Positions 21,601 through 33,262 of a DNA stretch of 64,000 nt are shown here, piece by piece (position 1 is the first letter of the stretch; the number at the start of each line of letters is the position of its first letter). The notes below the pieces were generated by a model. The model did no database searches. It was given only the letters and a program-made list of their open reading frames with translations, and was not told the DNA's origin. Source of the DNA: Schistosoma mansoni (taxonomy: Eukaryota; Platyhelminthes; Trematoda; Strigeidida; Schistosomatidae); assembly GCF_000237925.1 (NCBI RefSeq), contig NC_031495.1, forward strand, positions 18,682,435 through 18,746,434, read 5' to 3'. Both the position numbers and the translations under genes were made by a program.

Positions 21601-22365
21601 CTATGCGAATATTAGAGATAACATCTTTAAAATCATTAGAATTTTTATTCCGTATTTGATTAAGTTTTTATATGGTTTAAGAATCTTAGCTAGGTATCTA
21701 GAAAGATTGTAGGTTGGTGAATTGGTATAATCAACAACAGGTCTTATTGGGACATCTGTTTTATGTATTTTAGGTAGTCCATAAAATCTGCATGGTTTGT
21801 TGCTTTTTGGATATAGAGAAAACCATAGAGATGGTCCTAGTTTCGGTTTTAAAGCCTGTAGCATTTTGGCTGTTTCGGCTTTCAACTTATTCAAAGTTGC
21901 TCTACATTTGTTATTCTTGATTTTTTCATAAGGTCCAGTGTGGAGATGTTCATTGGCTTTTTTCTCATAATCAGAATTGTTCATAACAACAGTGGTGTTT
22001 CCTTTGTCAGCTCTCATAATAACAATTTTTCTGTCTTTACGTAGCTGTTTTAGAGCATACAATTCTTCTTTAGACAGATTAGGTGTATTCGGTTTTTGTT
22101 TCAACAATGCATTTGAGATTTTAAACCTCACTGAATTCGCTTGGTCAGTCGGAACATTGTTTAAGGCAGGTTCAATAATCGGAATAATTTCATAGGCCAT
22201 AAGTTGTATTTTTCTCAAATTGAAATTGAGACCTTTTTTAAGCAATGATAGTTCGTGTTGATTTAAATGTTTGTCTGATAGATTCACAATAATTTTGTTT
22301 ATATCTAGTTCTTTGGAATTGTTTCTAATCGTGTCATTATTGGAATTTGATGGATGTTTAAACAT
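21601..22365 (-). CDS. Penelope-like element, N-terminal RT segment
   Basis: A 254-codon open segment carries ELYALKQLRKDRKIVIMRAD, KGNTTVVMN, FYGLPKIHK and PIRPVVDYTNSPTYNLSRYL, the fingers and first RT motifs of Penelope-like reverse transcriptases. The family's reading continues upstream through 22366-22440, and then, past the SINE insertion, at 22800-22913 (SFPFKHSTKNLESLRSRIAN). It is the front half of the enzyme whose rear half lies at 20339-21589. Confidence 0.88.
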   Translation of the reverse strand: MFKHPSNSNNDTIRNNSKELDINKIIVNLSDKHLNQHELSLLKKGLNFNLRKIQLMAYEIIPIIEPALNNVPTDQANSVRFKISNALLKQKPNTPNLSKEELYALKQLRKDRKIVIMRADKGNTTVVMNNSDYEKKANEHLHTGPYEKIKNNKCRATLNKLKAETAKMLQALKPKLGPSLWFSLYPKSNKPCRFYGLPKIHKTDVPIRPVVDYTNSPTYNLSRYLAKILKPYKNLIKYGIKILMILKMLSLIFA

Positions 22366-22451
22366 TTGTTTGAATTCTCTTATTTGACGTTTTTTTGTAA
22401 TTTGATCATAAAAGTTTTCTTTATGTTTTAAAAATTCAACATTTGTTTTTA

Positions 22452-22786
22452 AAATTTACTTAGTATTGTTTGTTTGGATCTTCCCATTGATGTTTTTAGG
22501 ACTGCAACTGGTCAGTCTCTAATTGGCATATGTGCATACTGTACGTATTGCCTCGATATAGCCTAAATTCACAAGCATGGTAAGTCAATAGCCGAGCACA
22601 AGCAAGTGGCTATCAGGACTCAGTGGCCGAGTGGATAACGCGATGGCGTTTGAAGCGAAAGGTACTGGGTTCGAGTCCCAGAGTGAACATCAACTCTGAG
22701 ATGCAGGTACACCCAGCTGACGAGTCCCAAATAGGACAAAGCGCGCGTCCTGGATTCCACTGCTAGCCACTATCCATCTTCGCTTG
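22452..22786 (+). mobile_element. SM-alpha-type SINE with tRNA promoter and hammerhead
   Basis: This 335-base insertion is flanked by exact 13-base duplications, ACATTTGTTTTTA, at 22439-22451 and 22787-22799. It has an RNA polymerase III A box (TGGCCGAGTGG, about 22625-22635) and B box (GGTTCGAGTCC, about 22668-22678), followed by a hammerhead-ribozyme region (22714-22752). This layout matches the schistosome SM-alpha family, whose transcripts are known to self-cleave. The insertion interrupts the coding part of the Penelope-like element. Confidence 0.9.
22714..22752 (+). ncRNA. Hammerhead ribozyme motif, probably inactive copy
   Basis: The string CTGACGAGTCCCAAATAGGA, then CAAAGCGCGCGTC, shows the CUGANGA core, the stem-II hairpin (GTCC-CAAATA-GGAC) and the GUC cleavage triplet of the SM-alpha hammerhead. 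The usual GAAA core box reads AAAG here, two changes at positions needed for catalysis. I infer this copy does not cleave well. Confidence 0.7.
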
Positions 22787-22915
22787 ACATTTGTTTTTAT
22801 TTCTATTGGTATAATTAAAGATAAAACACTATCAATGTTTGCTATACGTGAACGTAGAGATTCCAAGTTTTTAGTGGAGTGTTTGAAAGGAAAAGACACC
22901 TTTTATCTCTGAACA

Positions 22916-23489
22916 GAATTGTGTATGCAGATTAGGATTTGTCTATTCTAATATGTTTAAGAGTCTTCTCGAAAAATCGTGACTCGTACAAGGAACATCT
23001 AAGGTACATAAAAGACCTAATAATTTTGAAGATATCGAAAATCTACAAATCAAATCAGTGATATCAATATGTTATTATCAACCACCATCAAAGTGACATT
23101 AAAAATATCAAAATTATTCAGAAAGGTTTTCAACTATAAAGAAAAGTGATTGACTGGGACTTTTTGCATAGTGCTAAACAAGATGGCGCTGAAATGCCTA
23201 ACTAACCATTTATTTGGACTACGTAAACCTCACATTATCAACATATAGACAAACTAACTGCAGACTTATCTAGGACCTATCTGTACACTCAGACATACAT
23301 TAACCAGTCGTATAATTGTTCCAAATAGTTTACTACTTTGACTTATTGATACATGTGTTTTCGTAAACTTTGTTATCATTCATTTTCGGTCTACTGCAAG
23401 TCCGACTCACTCATGTTCATCACCTAAGTAATTTTACTTGATTGAAGATCACTCATTTTCAGTAATTAGTATGTATTGCCGTGCTTCGT
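22916..23489. other. Unassigned AT-rich stretch
   Basis: This lies upstream of the Penelope-like coding region and may include its 5' leader. I see no motif that settles it. Confidence 0.4.
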
Positions 23490-23900
23490 TAATAGTTCAC
23501 CTCGATAACCGTTATAATACAAATCTTAACGGTGCATACAATCAGAAGGCAAAGAGAAGCGGCAGCTACAGTTTATTGTCAAATGACGCAGGCCAGAAAG
23601 TTATCAGCACATAAGTAAATATCAGCGAGCCAAATAAAAATGACACGCATTGGAGATGGCGGATAAGCCAACTCACTTTAATCAAGCGTTAATCAATATT
23701 TATGATTAGACAAGAATAAGTTACAGACATGCGATGAATAGGATAAGAAAGTATACAAATACACGCTCGTATAAAAAATAATCACGATTAATAAGCGAAT
23801 AATTAACAAGGCCAAGACATGACTCTAATGGATAGGTGAATTGGCTTGTCCAGAAACTAGAATAAAATATGTGAGCTCAACATAACAAGCGATACTACAA
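23490..23900. repeat. Unclassified interspersed repeat, copy 1
   Basis: The first 150 bases or so resemble 57510-57670. Shared pieces include TGCTTCGTT, ATAATA-AAATCT-AACGGTG, GCGGCA-CTAC-GTTTATT and a GCACAT block. The resemblance fades to the right. It could be the end of an LTR or a non-autonomous repeat; I cannot assign a family. Confidence 0.45.
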
Positions 23901-24970
23901 GTATACATGTAACCATACTATACTTTTCAGCTAATCGGAATTTCTTCAGGGACTTTTAGTTTGTTTCAGAAATCTAAAACATTAAATTAAGTCAGAATTT
24001 ACCATGTGTATTAATTTCCAGCAGATAACTTCATTCAAAGCCTAAACTATTTGGTATTGATAAGCATTATGTACCATAAAACAATAAAAATATTATGGTT
24101 TGATGCTAAAATTATACAGTACGCTTATTCCTAATGCAGATTATATCTGAAGAATTATTTAATGATGATTTGTCTTGTTTTCTCTTGCTAGATGTAAACT
24201 CCCAACATAATCATGTTGTACCTACTGTACTGAATAATATCCACTTTGTTTCCTAAAAACTTTTCAAAAAGCTCGAAATATCTGTGAACATCGTTATCAG
24301 ATCAATTTTTCTTAGTATCTTCTCATCAAATGTTCCAAACGTCTGTATACGAATACTATGAAAATGATAAGAAATCATCTACAAAAATTATGACTCAATC
24401 AAAGACACAAATATAGATTTCTTCTTGGATAAAAGATCTTTCGATGAAAATAGTATGCTTTAATACGACAAAAACCGACTATAGACTTTGAGAAATTGCA
24501 AAGCAAAGTTAGTAACCGCCAAACATATTGAAATGTTATCAGATTTTTTAGTGATAGATTTGCAATCTTGATAGTCTGTCTACTTGTTAGCTAGTGGGGT
24601 ACATTAGAATTCCTTAGTCATTTTCCGCATCATTTAGGCTCAGTAATGTACCATAGTTTCATCGAAATAGCTATTTAGTCAATACCTACATAACATACAA
24701 AGGTTTTTTCACTTCATAATAAGATCAGAAAATTTTATTCAAAGAATATTTGTACATAGTTTTTCTCCTTTCTTTTTAGTCTAATCTCATATCTTAAATA
24801 CAAATGTGAATGCAAGACAATTAGCTTCCAACTTTACTTGATTACAGGTATAACATCTTTTGTAAGTTTCATACAGGTTTGATGCATAATACTAATTTTA
24901 CCACTTTCTTTTAAAGCACGTCACTTATCAAGGCACAAGTAGGAGTATTTTAGCGTTAATTCCTGTTACC

Positions 24971-25044
<74 letters not shown>

Positions 25045-26374
25045 AACCCACGAGGAAGAGAACATAAACTGAGATCCTTAAGCAAGTATTACAGCTTTAG
25101 TTCACTAAGAATATAATAATCTATATTTTCAAGTTCATTCAATCGGTGATATATCGATAGTGAGTAACTACCTTACTTCTGACGAGGTTGATTCCATAGT
25201 TTACATAGACAATAACATTTAAAATCAGGGAGTGTTTAACATCTCTTGCATTACTACAAATTTAATAAGTCATTAAAGTATACTAAAAACATTTCAACAA
25301 AGTAGGAATGACCTAAATTCGCAGATGCAATAAAGAAAATTGTTGTTATTAAAAATGTTTTGTACATAGAATAAACAAAGAAAGACCTCATGTACTGAGC
25401 ATCATCATATAGTCAAGTAATGAATCATATAAGATAAAATATTTTGAATAAAAGATAAAAATGTTTTACAATTGGAAATATAACTTTATAGAAACATGAA
25501 TAATTTGAACTAATGGGTCAGTAAAGAAGGAGGTCAGTCATTCAGTATGAGTAATGTGATCTATTTCTCTTTAATTTCCTGAAATTAAATAATAATTGAT
25601 GTTGATAAAAGCATGATTACGATCACAATCAAATCATCTATTTATATAGAAAACTTGAATGAAATAAGCTGTAAAGATGCCCTAATTGAATCGATACAAT
25701 ACTGTGATCACTGAAGTAGTTTGACATATAATTTGCTTATGGATACGATTCTCTAATTACAATAGAATAGTTTATCAATGATAACTATTGCTTGACAGGC
25801 TGAACATATTGGGGTGGTTGAAATTACACTGTTATTTATGTATGGAACATTTATAGGAAATAAAAATGACGATCATGAAGTGACCAGGGATTCTTTATTT
25901 TCTCGTTTCATGATACAATACATTGTCCTCAATACAACTGAAAATTCGATAACTAAACTGAATCAGTTCTACTTTGTGACCCTCCTGAGTTATTATTATT
26001 CCCAAACCTGTGTAAAGTACATGAGTTACACCTGGCCATACTATAGAACACCAAATCCATTATATACACGTGAGTAGAAAATTCAGGAAGTATATCGGAG
26101 TCATAAGAAGAAAGAGGGAAACTAGGGTGTATATTTGCCAACAGGGTAGATATACCTGTTTGTATGCCAAGGGATGCACGGGTGAAAAATTATGTTACCA
26201 GTATGTGTATAGACTTTAATTGCCCCTGGCGCGACGCACGTGCACCAAGACCCAGGGGTTCCAACGATTATCCCACGAAATCATGTCTGCGCAGTGGGTT
26301 CGTGAGCCTCAAAAAGCGGATTCTAAAACAAATAGACCAACCAGCTTTACCGATTGAGGTTTAACCAACCTTAA
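23901..26374. other. Intergenic region, mostly unassigned
   Basis: This is AT-rich DNA with one long TA microsatellite (24976-25042). A GC-richer patch at 26215-26330 (CCCTGGCGCGACGCACGTGC) stands out from its surroundings but has no recognisable coding or RNA feature. It lies just left of an SR2 fragment and could belong to an older repeat. Confidence 0.45.
24976..25042. repeat. (TA)n microsatellite
   Basis: About 67 bases of uninterrupted TA repeats. Confidence 0.95.
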
Positions 26375-27745
26375 ATGGCTGGTAAATTGTACCCGAAGAT
26401 TGGAAAGAGGGATATCGGATCAAGATACAGAAGTAAGAAGAGCTTAGCGAGTGTGAAAACTCAAGAGGGATCATCCTAATATCAGTACCAGACAATTCTT
26501 TTAATAGTGTTGTTAAATAGAATGAAGAGTTCACTATACGCTCAACTTCGAGATCAACAACCTGGCTTTGGTAAGGATCGATCATGTACCGACCCAAACA
26601 TGACACTGTGATTCATTGTTGAACAGTAAGTGACTGCGACTCATCACTGTACATGAAATTCTCTGACCAGAAGAGAGGATTTGACAGTTTAGATTTTAAA
26701 AATTTTTGTAATCTTCTTTGACATTATGGGTCACATCTAAGGATCGTCAATATCACACGGAACTCCTACGACGAGAGAAATCGAAGATACATGAATGAAA
26801 GACTGCTCACAGATACGTTATTAGTGAACACTGATATAAGACGATGCTGCTTACCCCCACCTTTTCTCCTTCTACTTGCTTTTGAATGGATTATGAGGGC
26901 CTCTACAATTTATGAGAAGCATGGAATACAGTGGTCACCGTGGACAAAACTAGACGTTTCGGACCTTGCAAATCGATTAGCACTTCTATCCCACATACAA
27001 TAACAAATTGAGACGAAGACATCCAGTGTGACAGCAGCTTCTGCAGAGTTCAGATTCAGCATTTACAAGGGGTAAAGCAAGGTCTTTAAGTACTACACAG
27101 TGAATCACGATTGACGGTGAAGCTCTTGGTGAGGTAGAAGCCTTTGCTTTCATGTGTAGCATCGTTGACAAACAAAGAGGATGTAACAAAAGTATGAATG
27201 GAAAAACTGGGTAAGGATGGCCCAAATTCCTACAACCAGAGAATATCCGGGACTGAAAAGAGCCGTCACACACATAACTAAAGTCATGATTTTCTACACC
27301 AACGTTAAAATTGCTCCGTTATATGTACGTAAAACTTGGTGAACTACCACAACCATGATCAAAGATGTGCAGGTAGATATAAATGGCTGTCTGCGCAAGA
27401 TATTTTATATCCATTGTCCAGAGACAATCAATAATAATGAACTGTGGAATTGAACATGCCAATTGTCCGTTGAGGAGAAAATTAGGAAAACTCCTTAGAA
27501 GTGGACAGTATACACTTTCTGGAAACCATTAAAGTGTATCATAGAATGAACTGTAAATTGGAATCTTTAGGGTGCAAGAAAAAGTGTCAGGCCAAACACG
27601 TAGACCTGAGGCTTTATAAAGAGTCATTAAGACTATGAATACGGCTTGACAACAGTTGTGAAGTAGAGCCCAGTGCAGAATTGTTTATAGTTCTGTGGCT
27701 GGCAATCTATGTCTTATGAGGTTTAGCAGACATAAGTACGTAAGT
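26375..27745 (+). mobile_element. Decayed SR2-type LINE, 3' part
   Basis: Plus-strand blocks follow the SR2 reverse transcriptase in order: EDWKEGYRIKI near 26395; LSECENSRGIILISVP near 26440; NRMKSSLYAQLRDQQPGFGK near 26520, which is followed by DRSCTD; then at 26850-27000 the LLAFEWIMRAST and HGIQW segments and LALLSHIQ. The 3' end near 27735 (GTACGTAAG) corresponds to the family's AAGT tail. The frame is broken many times. It is an old, 5'-truncated copy. Confidence 0.8.
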
Positions 27746-28129
27746 TTTAACTACTCATTTAGCTTTGTGATGAATTTTATTGGCAAATATGCAAAATTTA
27801 TCAAGTGAATAATTTTTTGAGATAGTCAGTCATTACAAAAATGGATTGCCATTTATGTGTGATTATCAATTTCTACAAACTTCCTGTCAGCTGACTTATT
27901 TTGGACTATTCATAATCGGAAAAATTCTATAATTCACTGAGTATGTGAGATTCGGTTTGAGAAGATAAGCAATTTGTTACTGATACACTTAGGGTCATAA
28001 GTTTTATGGTTATGATTGATGATTCTACTGGAGTTACATTAGTGTATAGAAATATATTGCTACTTTCAATTAATTTGAGCATTATAAACCATGAGAGAAA
28101 GGGCATCCACGTTTTATCATATGTGGGGT

Positions 28130-28173
<44 letters not shown>

Positions 28174-30404
28174 CTCAAACAAATAACGTGAATATGTAAC
28201 TGTCGTATTTTCTAAATATTGATACCCTTTTGCTACCTACGTATTTAATGAAACGCTTTCACGCATGTTCACGATGTTCTACAACTTTCACGTGGTTATA
28301 TATATATCGGTCTCACACCCAAACAGACTTGTTCTTGTCTGAATTAGTAAAAGACATAAATATCCTGTGAATGTCAATTGCGTCATTGTTAATCCAATTG
28401 ATCACATGCATTTATTCTCATATAATTGACGATTAATTTCTAACATATTCGGCTTTTCTATATATCTGTGTTTGAGTTTGTGTTTATTTATCAACTTCCA
28501 TTGTCGACCGATTTGGACCATGTGAATCCATACATTTACTCATACCCTGATTTAATTAACGTATCAAATCCATATATCACGTGAATTTTTCATTCATATG
28601 ATTTTCGCTGTTGGTTTGATCTGCAGATCGATATGTTAAAAAACAAAACTGAATTGTAATAGAGCTTCAGCAGACTCAAGTATATCTTCACGCGTACGAA
28701 AAGAGCAGGATCGGTATTCTAAAGTCAATTATTAATCTAAACAATATCAACTAATTTTTAATAAAAAAGGAAATTGAATTTTAGGATGTAATAGTAATTT
28801 ATTGAATGCTTATAGACAGTGAAATTCATCTATACAGTTTTACTTGTTTATTACTCCCTGTACCTTATTAGCTAGCTAGTTATTTCCAAAAGTCCCACAA
28901 TCAAATTATCACAAGATTATGGTGATGGAGTTTGCTGGATAATTTTTATTTTTACAAACTTACTGAAGTGAGTCAAAGTATTGAGTTTCTGTTTATCGTC
29001 TTAATACATGTAATCATATACTAACACATTTTTTTGTTACGGACAGTCGATTATGTCCCCTAATCCGAAAAGAAATTGATTAGAATTAAGGATAAATGAG
29101 AAGCTATTTAGAATTATCGATAACATTGTGAAAGAATCATTTACTTCAACAGCTTTTAACTTTGGAATGATGCTTTGTCACTGTTTATTCGCAGTATTCA
29201 TGTACTTAGAGACAAAATATGCAGTCTCATGTGCATAATTAGTTTGTTAAACGTCAAAATTCAATGTATTGGGAAGATAATTTATATATGGTATAAATTC
29301 AACTAAATCTGTATGCTTGATTTTAAAATACTTTCATTCTGCCATCAGCTTATACTCGGCTTTTCATTTATGATAATCTGATGAAGGAGCGTTATTCTTC
29401 CTGTACCCAATCAGTAAGTTTTCCAGTTTATTGTAAGAATATGTAAATCTTCACAATTTAACGTGAAATCTTAACAAATGGTAATTTTAGAGCCAATAAG
29501 TTGTTAGTAGAGATTAGGTGAAAATGAAGATATTTAGTTAAGTAGCTCATGTTAATTACATACTCTGAATCCTATATTAAAAATCTTATGTTATAATGAC
29601 TAAATGATATGAGAAATATGACTCGTACAAATTATTTTGTGTAAAGTTTATTATTGGATGAATGCTCTTCATTCATTAGGTTGTTTAACTGAAGCTTTTT
29701 GGTTTATCTGACGTGACAGTTAGATTATTCATTAATTCTAACATGAAAAGTTGTAATCATAAAAGGAAAGACTAAATCGGCTGTTGAATGACCAATGTTT
29801 TCGAATTGTTACTTAAATTTCCAAGGTATTGCTAACTGATAGTATTCAGTGGTAAGCAAAAATAACGGAATTTAAGAGAAAAAACCTCGAAACAGATAAT
29901 CATTGGTCCCTGATCAGATATCCTATGTTTCGTTTATTAAAAACGTGGCATCATTGACATTTGTAACATTTGACTGTAAATAAAATTTTTTTAATCGAAA
30001 TGCGAAACAAACACTTAAACATGTGATTAGATAGAAAGTCGGCTGATATTAAAAATCGAATTGAATATTCAACATATTTATTGATACACGGTTATACATC
30101 GAGCTGAAAAAAACCTAAACACAATAATCAATAACTGAAATAAGGTCGATATTGAGTTTGCAATTAAGTCTGTTAGCCAGACTGAGTGAAAATCTCCCAA
30201 CTATAGCTCAGTATACTGTGCTTCGTAGTGACCCAGGTTTTTTTTCCAATTTTAGTCCTCACTGAATATATCATTATTTACAGTTGAATTTATTGGTCAA
30301 TTAAAGAAAAGTCTAGAAAATGGAACTTGAAAATAATTTATAATAAACGAACTCAGTGTAATTGCTGTTTAGAGTTAATATTTTTTTTGTAGAAAAAGTC
30401 ACAG
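27746..30404. other. Intergenic region with a TA microsatellite
   Basis: No gene is seen. A (TA)n run lies at 28131-28171, and short open frames crossing it are artefacts of the repeat. The remainder is AT-rich sequence without features I can name. Confidence 0.5.
28131..28171. repeat. (TA)n microsatellite
   Basis: About 40 bases of TA repeats. Confidence 0.9.
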
Positions 30405-30435
<31 letters not shown>

Positions 30436-31115
30436 GCCTGTTACCCCTCTTCGAGGAACATAGGCCGCTCACCAGCATTCTCCATCCAACTCTTTCCTGA
30501 GCCTTCCTTTCCAGTTCTTCCCAGTTGCTAACCATCCTTTTCATATCTGCTTCTATTTCCAGGCGTAATGTGTTCTTTGGCCTTCCTCTTTTCCGCTTCC
30601 CTTCCGGATTCCAAGTTAGAGATTGCCTCGTGATGCAGTTTGGTGGTTTCCAAAATGTATGTCCTATCTACTTCCAATGTCTTTTTCCAATTTCTTCTTC
30701 AGCTGGAAGCTGGTTGGTCCTCTCCCATAAAACGCTGTTGCTGATAGTATCCGGCCAGTGAATGTTGAGTATTTTGCGTAAACAACTATTTATAAATACT
30801 TGTATCTTTTTGATGATGATTGTAGCAGTTCTCCAAGTTCCAGCTCCGTACAGTAGAACTAACTGTCTTGACGTTCGTATTAAAGATTCTCACCTTGAAA
30901 TTAGTTGACAGTTGTTCTGAGTTCCATATGTTCTTCAATTGTAGGAATGCTGTCCTTGCTTTGCCAATCCGCGCCTTTGTGTCTGCATCCGATCCTCCTT
31001 GTTCATCAATGATGCTTCCCATGTACGTGAATGTTACCACCTGTTCTAGAGTTTCTCCATCAAGTGTGACTGGGTTGGTGTTCTCTGTGTTGTATTTGAG
31101 AATCTTACAGTTTTT
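30405..31115 (-). mobile_element. 5'-truncated SR2-type LINE
   Basis: The minus-strand 3' end is a tandem AAGT tail (TTACTTACTTACTTAC on the plus strand at about 30411-30436) next to the family terminus GGGTAACAGGCGTAAG. The frame at 30786-31124 reads KILKYNTENTNPVTLDGETL and then TYMGSIIDEQGGSDADTKAR, the C-terminal SR2 region after the reverse transcriptase. The 5' end breaks off near 31110. Near-matching strings beside both ends (ACAGCTTTTA and ACAGTTTTTA) could be a slightly decayed target duplication. It is better preserved than the copy at 26375 but still interrupted. Confidence 0.87.
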
Positions 31116-31529
31116 AGTGAACATAAAATATTTGATTTATTCATAATATAACTTATCAAAAATTACTGTCGGCCTCATTTCATGTAACTAAATGTTTTTA
31201 ATAAAATACAAATGATGTATTATACTAAAATTCCGTTGACACATAGTACATTATCACTTCATAAGTTTTAGTATTTTAAGTAAAATACGTGATAACTAAC
31301 TTAAAAGTTCTACTGCCACGTTTATTAAAATTCAGTTCAATTCGATCGAATATTACAAAGTAATTAATATGATATGGGTAAGTATTACATATTAGGTAAT
31401 TTAGACCCGTAATTACCATATTCTACAATTACGTGAAGAATTTAACTATATACTGCAATATCTCTTCCTAATTAAATAAGTCGATAAACTCTGGTCTTTA
31501 TAATTGTGTATTTAATAAGTTATTATTAG
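31116..31529. other. AT-rich intergenic stretch
   Basis: Nothing recognisable. Confidence 0.4.
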
Positions 31530-31900
31530 AATGGGGGTTTGTAAAGACTGTATTAATTTTTATGGTTGAATCCATGAGTCGATGTAAGCTAGACCACCAT
31601 TGAAAACTTGAAAGTACTGGACAGCCGTTTCATCCTAGTTCGAGATTTCTCAGCAGTACGTATCCATGATCCCGAACTCGGAACTCGAACGCAGGACGTT
31701 CGATATCGCGCGCGATCTCTTAACCTCTAGACCATCGAGCCGGCATCCAACGGTGTTAATTTCTAACCTCAGTCGATTCATGATCTTGAACATCCATTGT
31801 CTGGTGACGGCTTCTCACTAGAACTCCAGGAAATCCATCTTGAAGCTAGTCACAAGTGAGTATATGATTGTTAATAGTATGGGGATTTGTGGAGACTATT
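31530..31900 (-). mobile_element. tRNA-derived SINE
   Basis: On the minus strand, GGCTCGATGGTCTAGAGG at about 31743-31726 contains a polymerase III A box (TGGTCTAGAGG). Some 45 bases on, GCGTTCGAGTTCC is a B box. A trailing block (TAGCTTACATCGACTCATG on the minus strand near 31590) recurs near 43600 and 49060, which supports an interspersed family. Near-identical strings at both ends (ATGGGGGTTTGTAAAGACT near 31532 and ATGGGGATTTGTGGAGACT near 31880) may be decayed target duplications. It is not a tRNA gene: the arms do not fold into a cloverleaf that I can see. Confidence 0.7.
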
Positions 31901-32979
31901 TCATAAGTCTCATGAAGATTATAAAGTTTTATAACTATTATGTATATCAACTGAAATGTTATGTATGCTACTCAGTATAAAGTGACAGAGAACAATAGAA
32001 ATCTAACAAAAGTACTTTAATAGTCCAAAACATAATTTACAATCGTGGGTTCTGATCATTTATTGGTCAAGCTCAATTTGAGTAGTTTGTGTGTTATTTC
32101 ACACCAAAATAGTGTTATACTTATACCGAAGATCAAAAAGCACCGACTGATTCCAGCTATCCCAAGATCAGTATTACGGTGCAAACTTTCTACAAGGCTG
32201 AGTACTAAATCCCATGCACAGTTTCAGAACAAGTGAACTAGGGCCACCACTGATATGCACAGTGAGGAAGTAACCATCTGATGGCTGCGAACTAACCAGA
32301 TAAATTTAAGATATATGGGGTTGCCGCAGAAAAATATTAAAAACTGCAATTAAATGAGTCACGATGATTTACAATTTAATAAATTGTGAATCACGTGGAA
32401 TTGGTACCAAAAAGAAGTATTGATTAATTATCTAACCTCTAAATTATATCATAATCAAAGTTGTACAAGCAGAGGATTCAGACTGAAATATACAGTTGTC
32501 TTAAGAAATATTCTTATTCGCATGGTCTAAAAAACATAGTGGGGCAACGTCAATTGTGCCTTGATGGTACTTGATAACAAGAGATGATATTTGTTCCCCG
32601 AATGTTGATAGGGATATACAACATAGGCGTGTATTCATGTTTCTAACTTAACGGATGAATTCCCTAATCTACCAATCTTGTCTCGCTCAAGTATTCAGGA
32701 AACAATAGGTAAGGTGTCCTGCAGGTTTTATGGTAGGGAAATGACCCGATACTTTCACCATATTGAGTATATCACTTGACAGGAAAGTGTTATGGTAGCC
32801 ATCGTTTCTAGTCTGAAAATATGCCATAAAAATATATCAGACTGCTAAAGACACTTGGTTATGGCTGTATAACACTGTAATTTATGATGATCTCAATGAA
32901 AAACCCTTTTTAGTGTCATACGACCTTTTTTAATTTATTTAGAAATAGCATAAAAATTTCGATGATTGGTAGTGCTTCC
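31901..32979. other. Intergenic stretch, unassigned
   Basis: AT-rich. The 63-codon frame at 32045 has no recognisable motif. Confidence 0.4.
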
Positions 32980-33262
32980 GAATCCGTTAACCATTGGTTG
33001 GAGACTCTAGGCGACATGGCTCAGAATCGATCACAATGGCGTGGGTGTATACACTCTTTATCTTCCCTTAAACCTTAAGATTAAAATTGCTTCATAACAT
33101 TCTTCCTTCCTATACTATATCCTTATATACAACCTATCTTTTATATACTACCACCACTAAATTAACTACTGTGAATCCAGTGTTCATCTTGTTGTGCTAA
33201 CGAGGTATGGCAACTTGGACCGATGCATATGTGTGCCTGGTCCTAAGTTGTAGCTGGCTGAC
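32980..33262 (+). mobile_element. 5'-truncated fragment of the RTE-like LINE, 3' end only
   Basis: From about 32980 the plus strand encodes NHWLETLGDMAQNRSQWRGC, matching the extreme C terminus of the LINE at 8724-12104. It then runs through the family's 3' UTR to the block TGCTAACGAGGTATGGCAAC and ends near the GCTGGCTGACT tail at 33250-33262. The left end is an abrupt 5' truncation. Confidence 0.75.

Larger units (their letters stand above)
14583..22915 (-). mobile_element. Penelope-like element carrying two nested insertions
   Basis: A minus-strand Penelope-like retroelement has its reverse transcriptase and GIY-YIG endonuclease segments at 20339-22365. A more N-terminal coding part continues at 22800-22913, beyond a SINE insertion. 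A gypsy element sits in its 3' untranslated flank at 14718-20055 and the 3' terminal repeat lies beyond it at 14425-14582. The 3' flank next to the stop (20338 downward) resembles the flank of the Penelope fragment at 48023 onward. The coding region shows about one frame interruption in addition to the SINE. The 5' boundary is uncertain; I placed it where the coding frame opens. Confidence 0.8.

Noticed and set aside
22625-22690. tRNA-like promoter boxes as a true tRNA gene
   Set aside because: They belong to a 335-base SINE with target duplications and a hammerhead; I see no complete cloverleaf.
24976-25042. Tandem repeat as a CRISPR-like array
   Set aside because: Pure dinucleotide repeat without spacers in a eukaryotic genome.
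28006-28191. Open frame with alternating Y-I run
   Set aside because: It is produced by the TA microsatellite.
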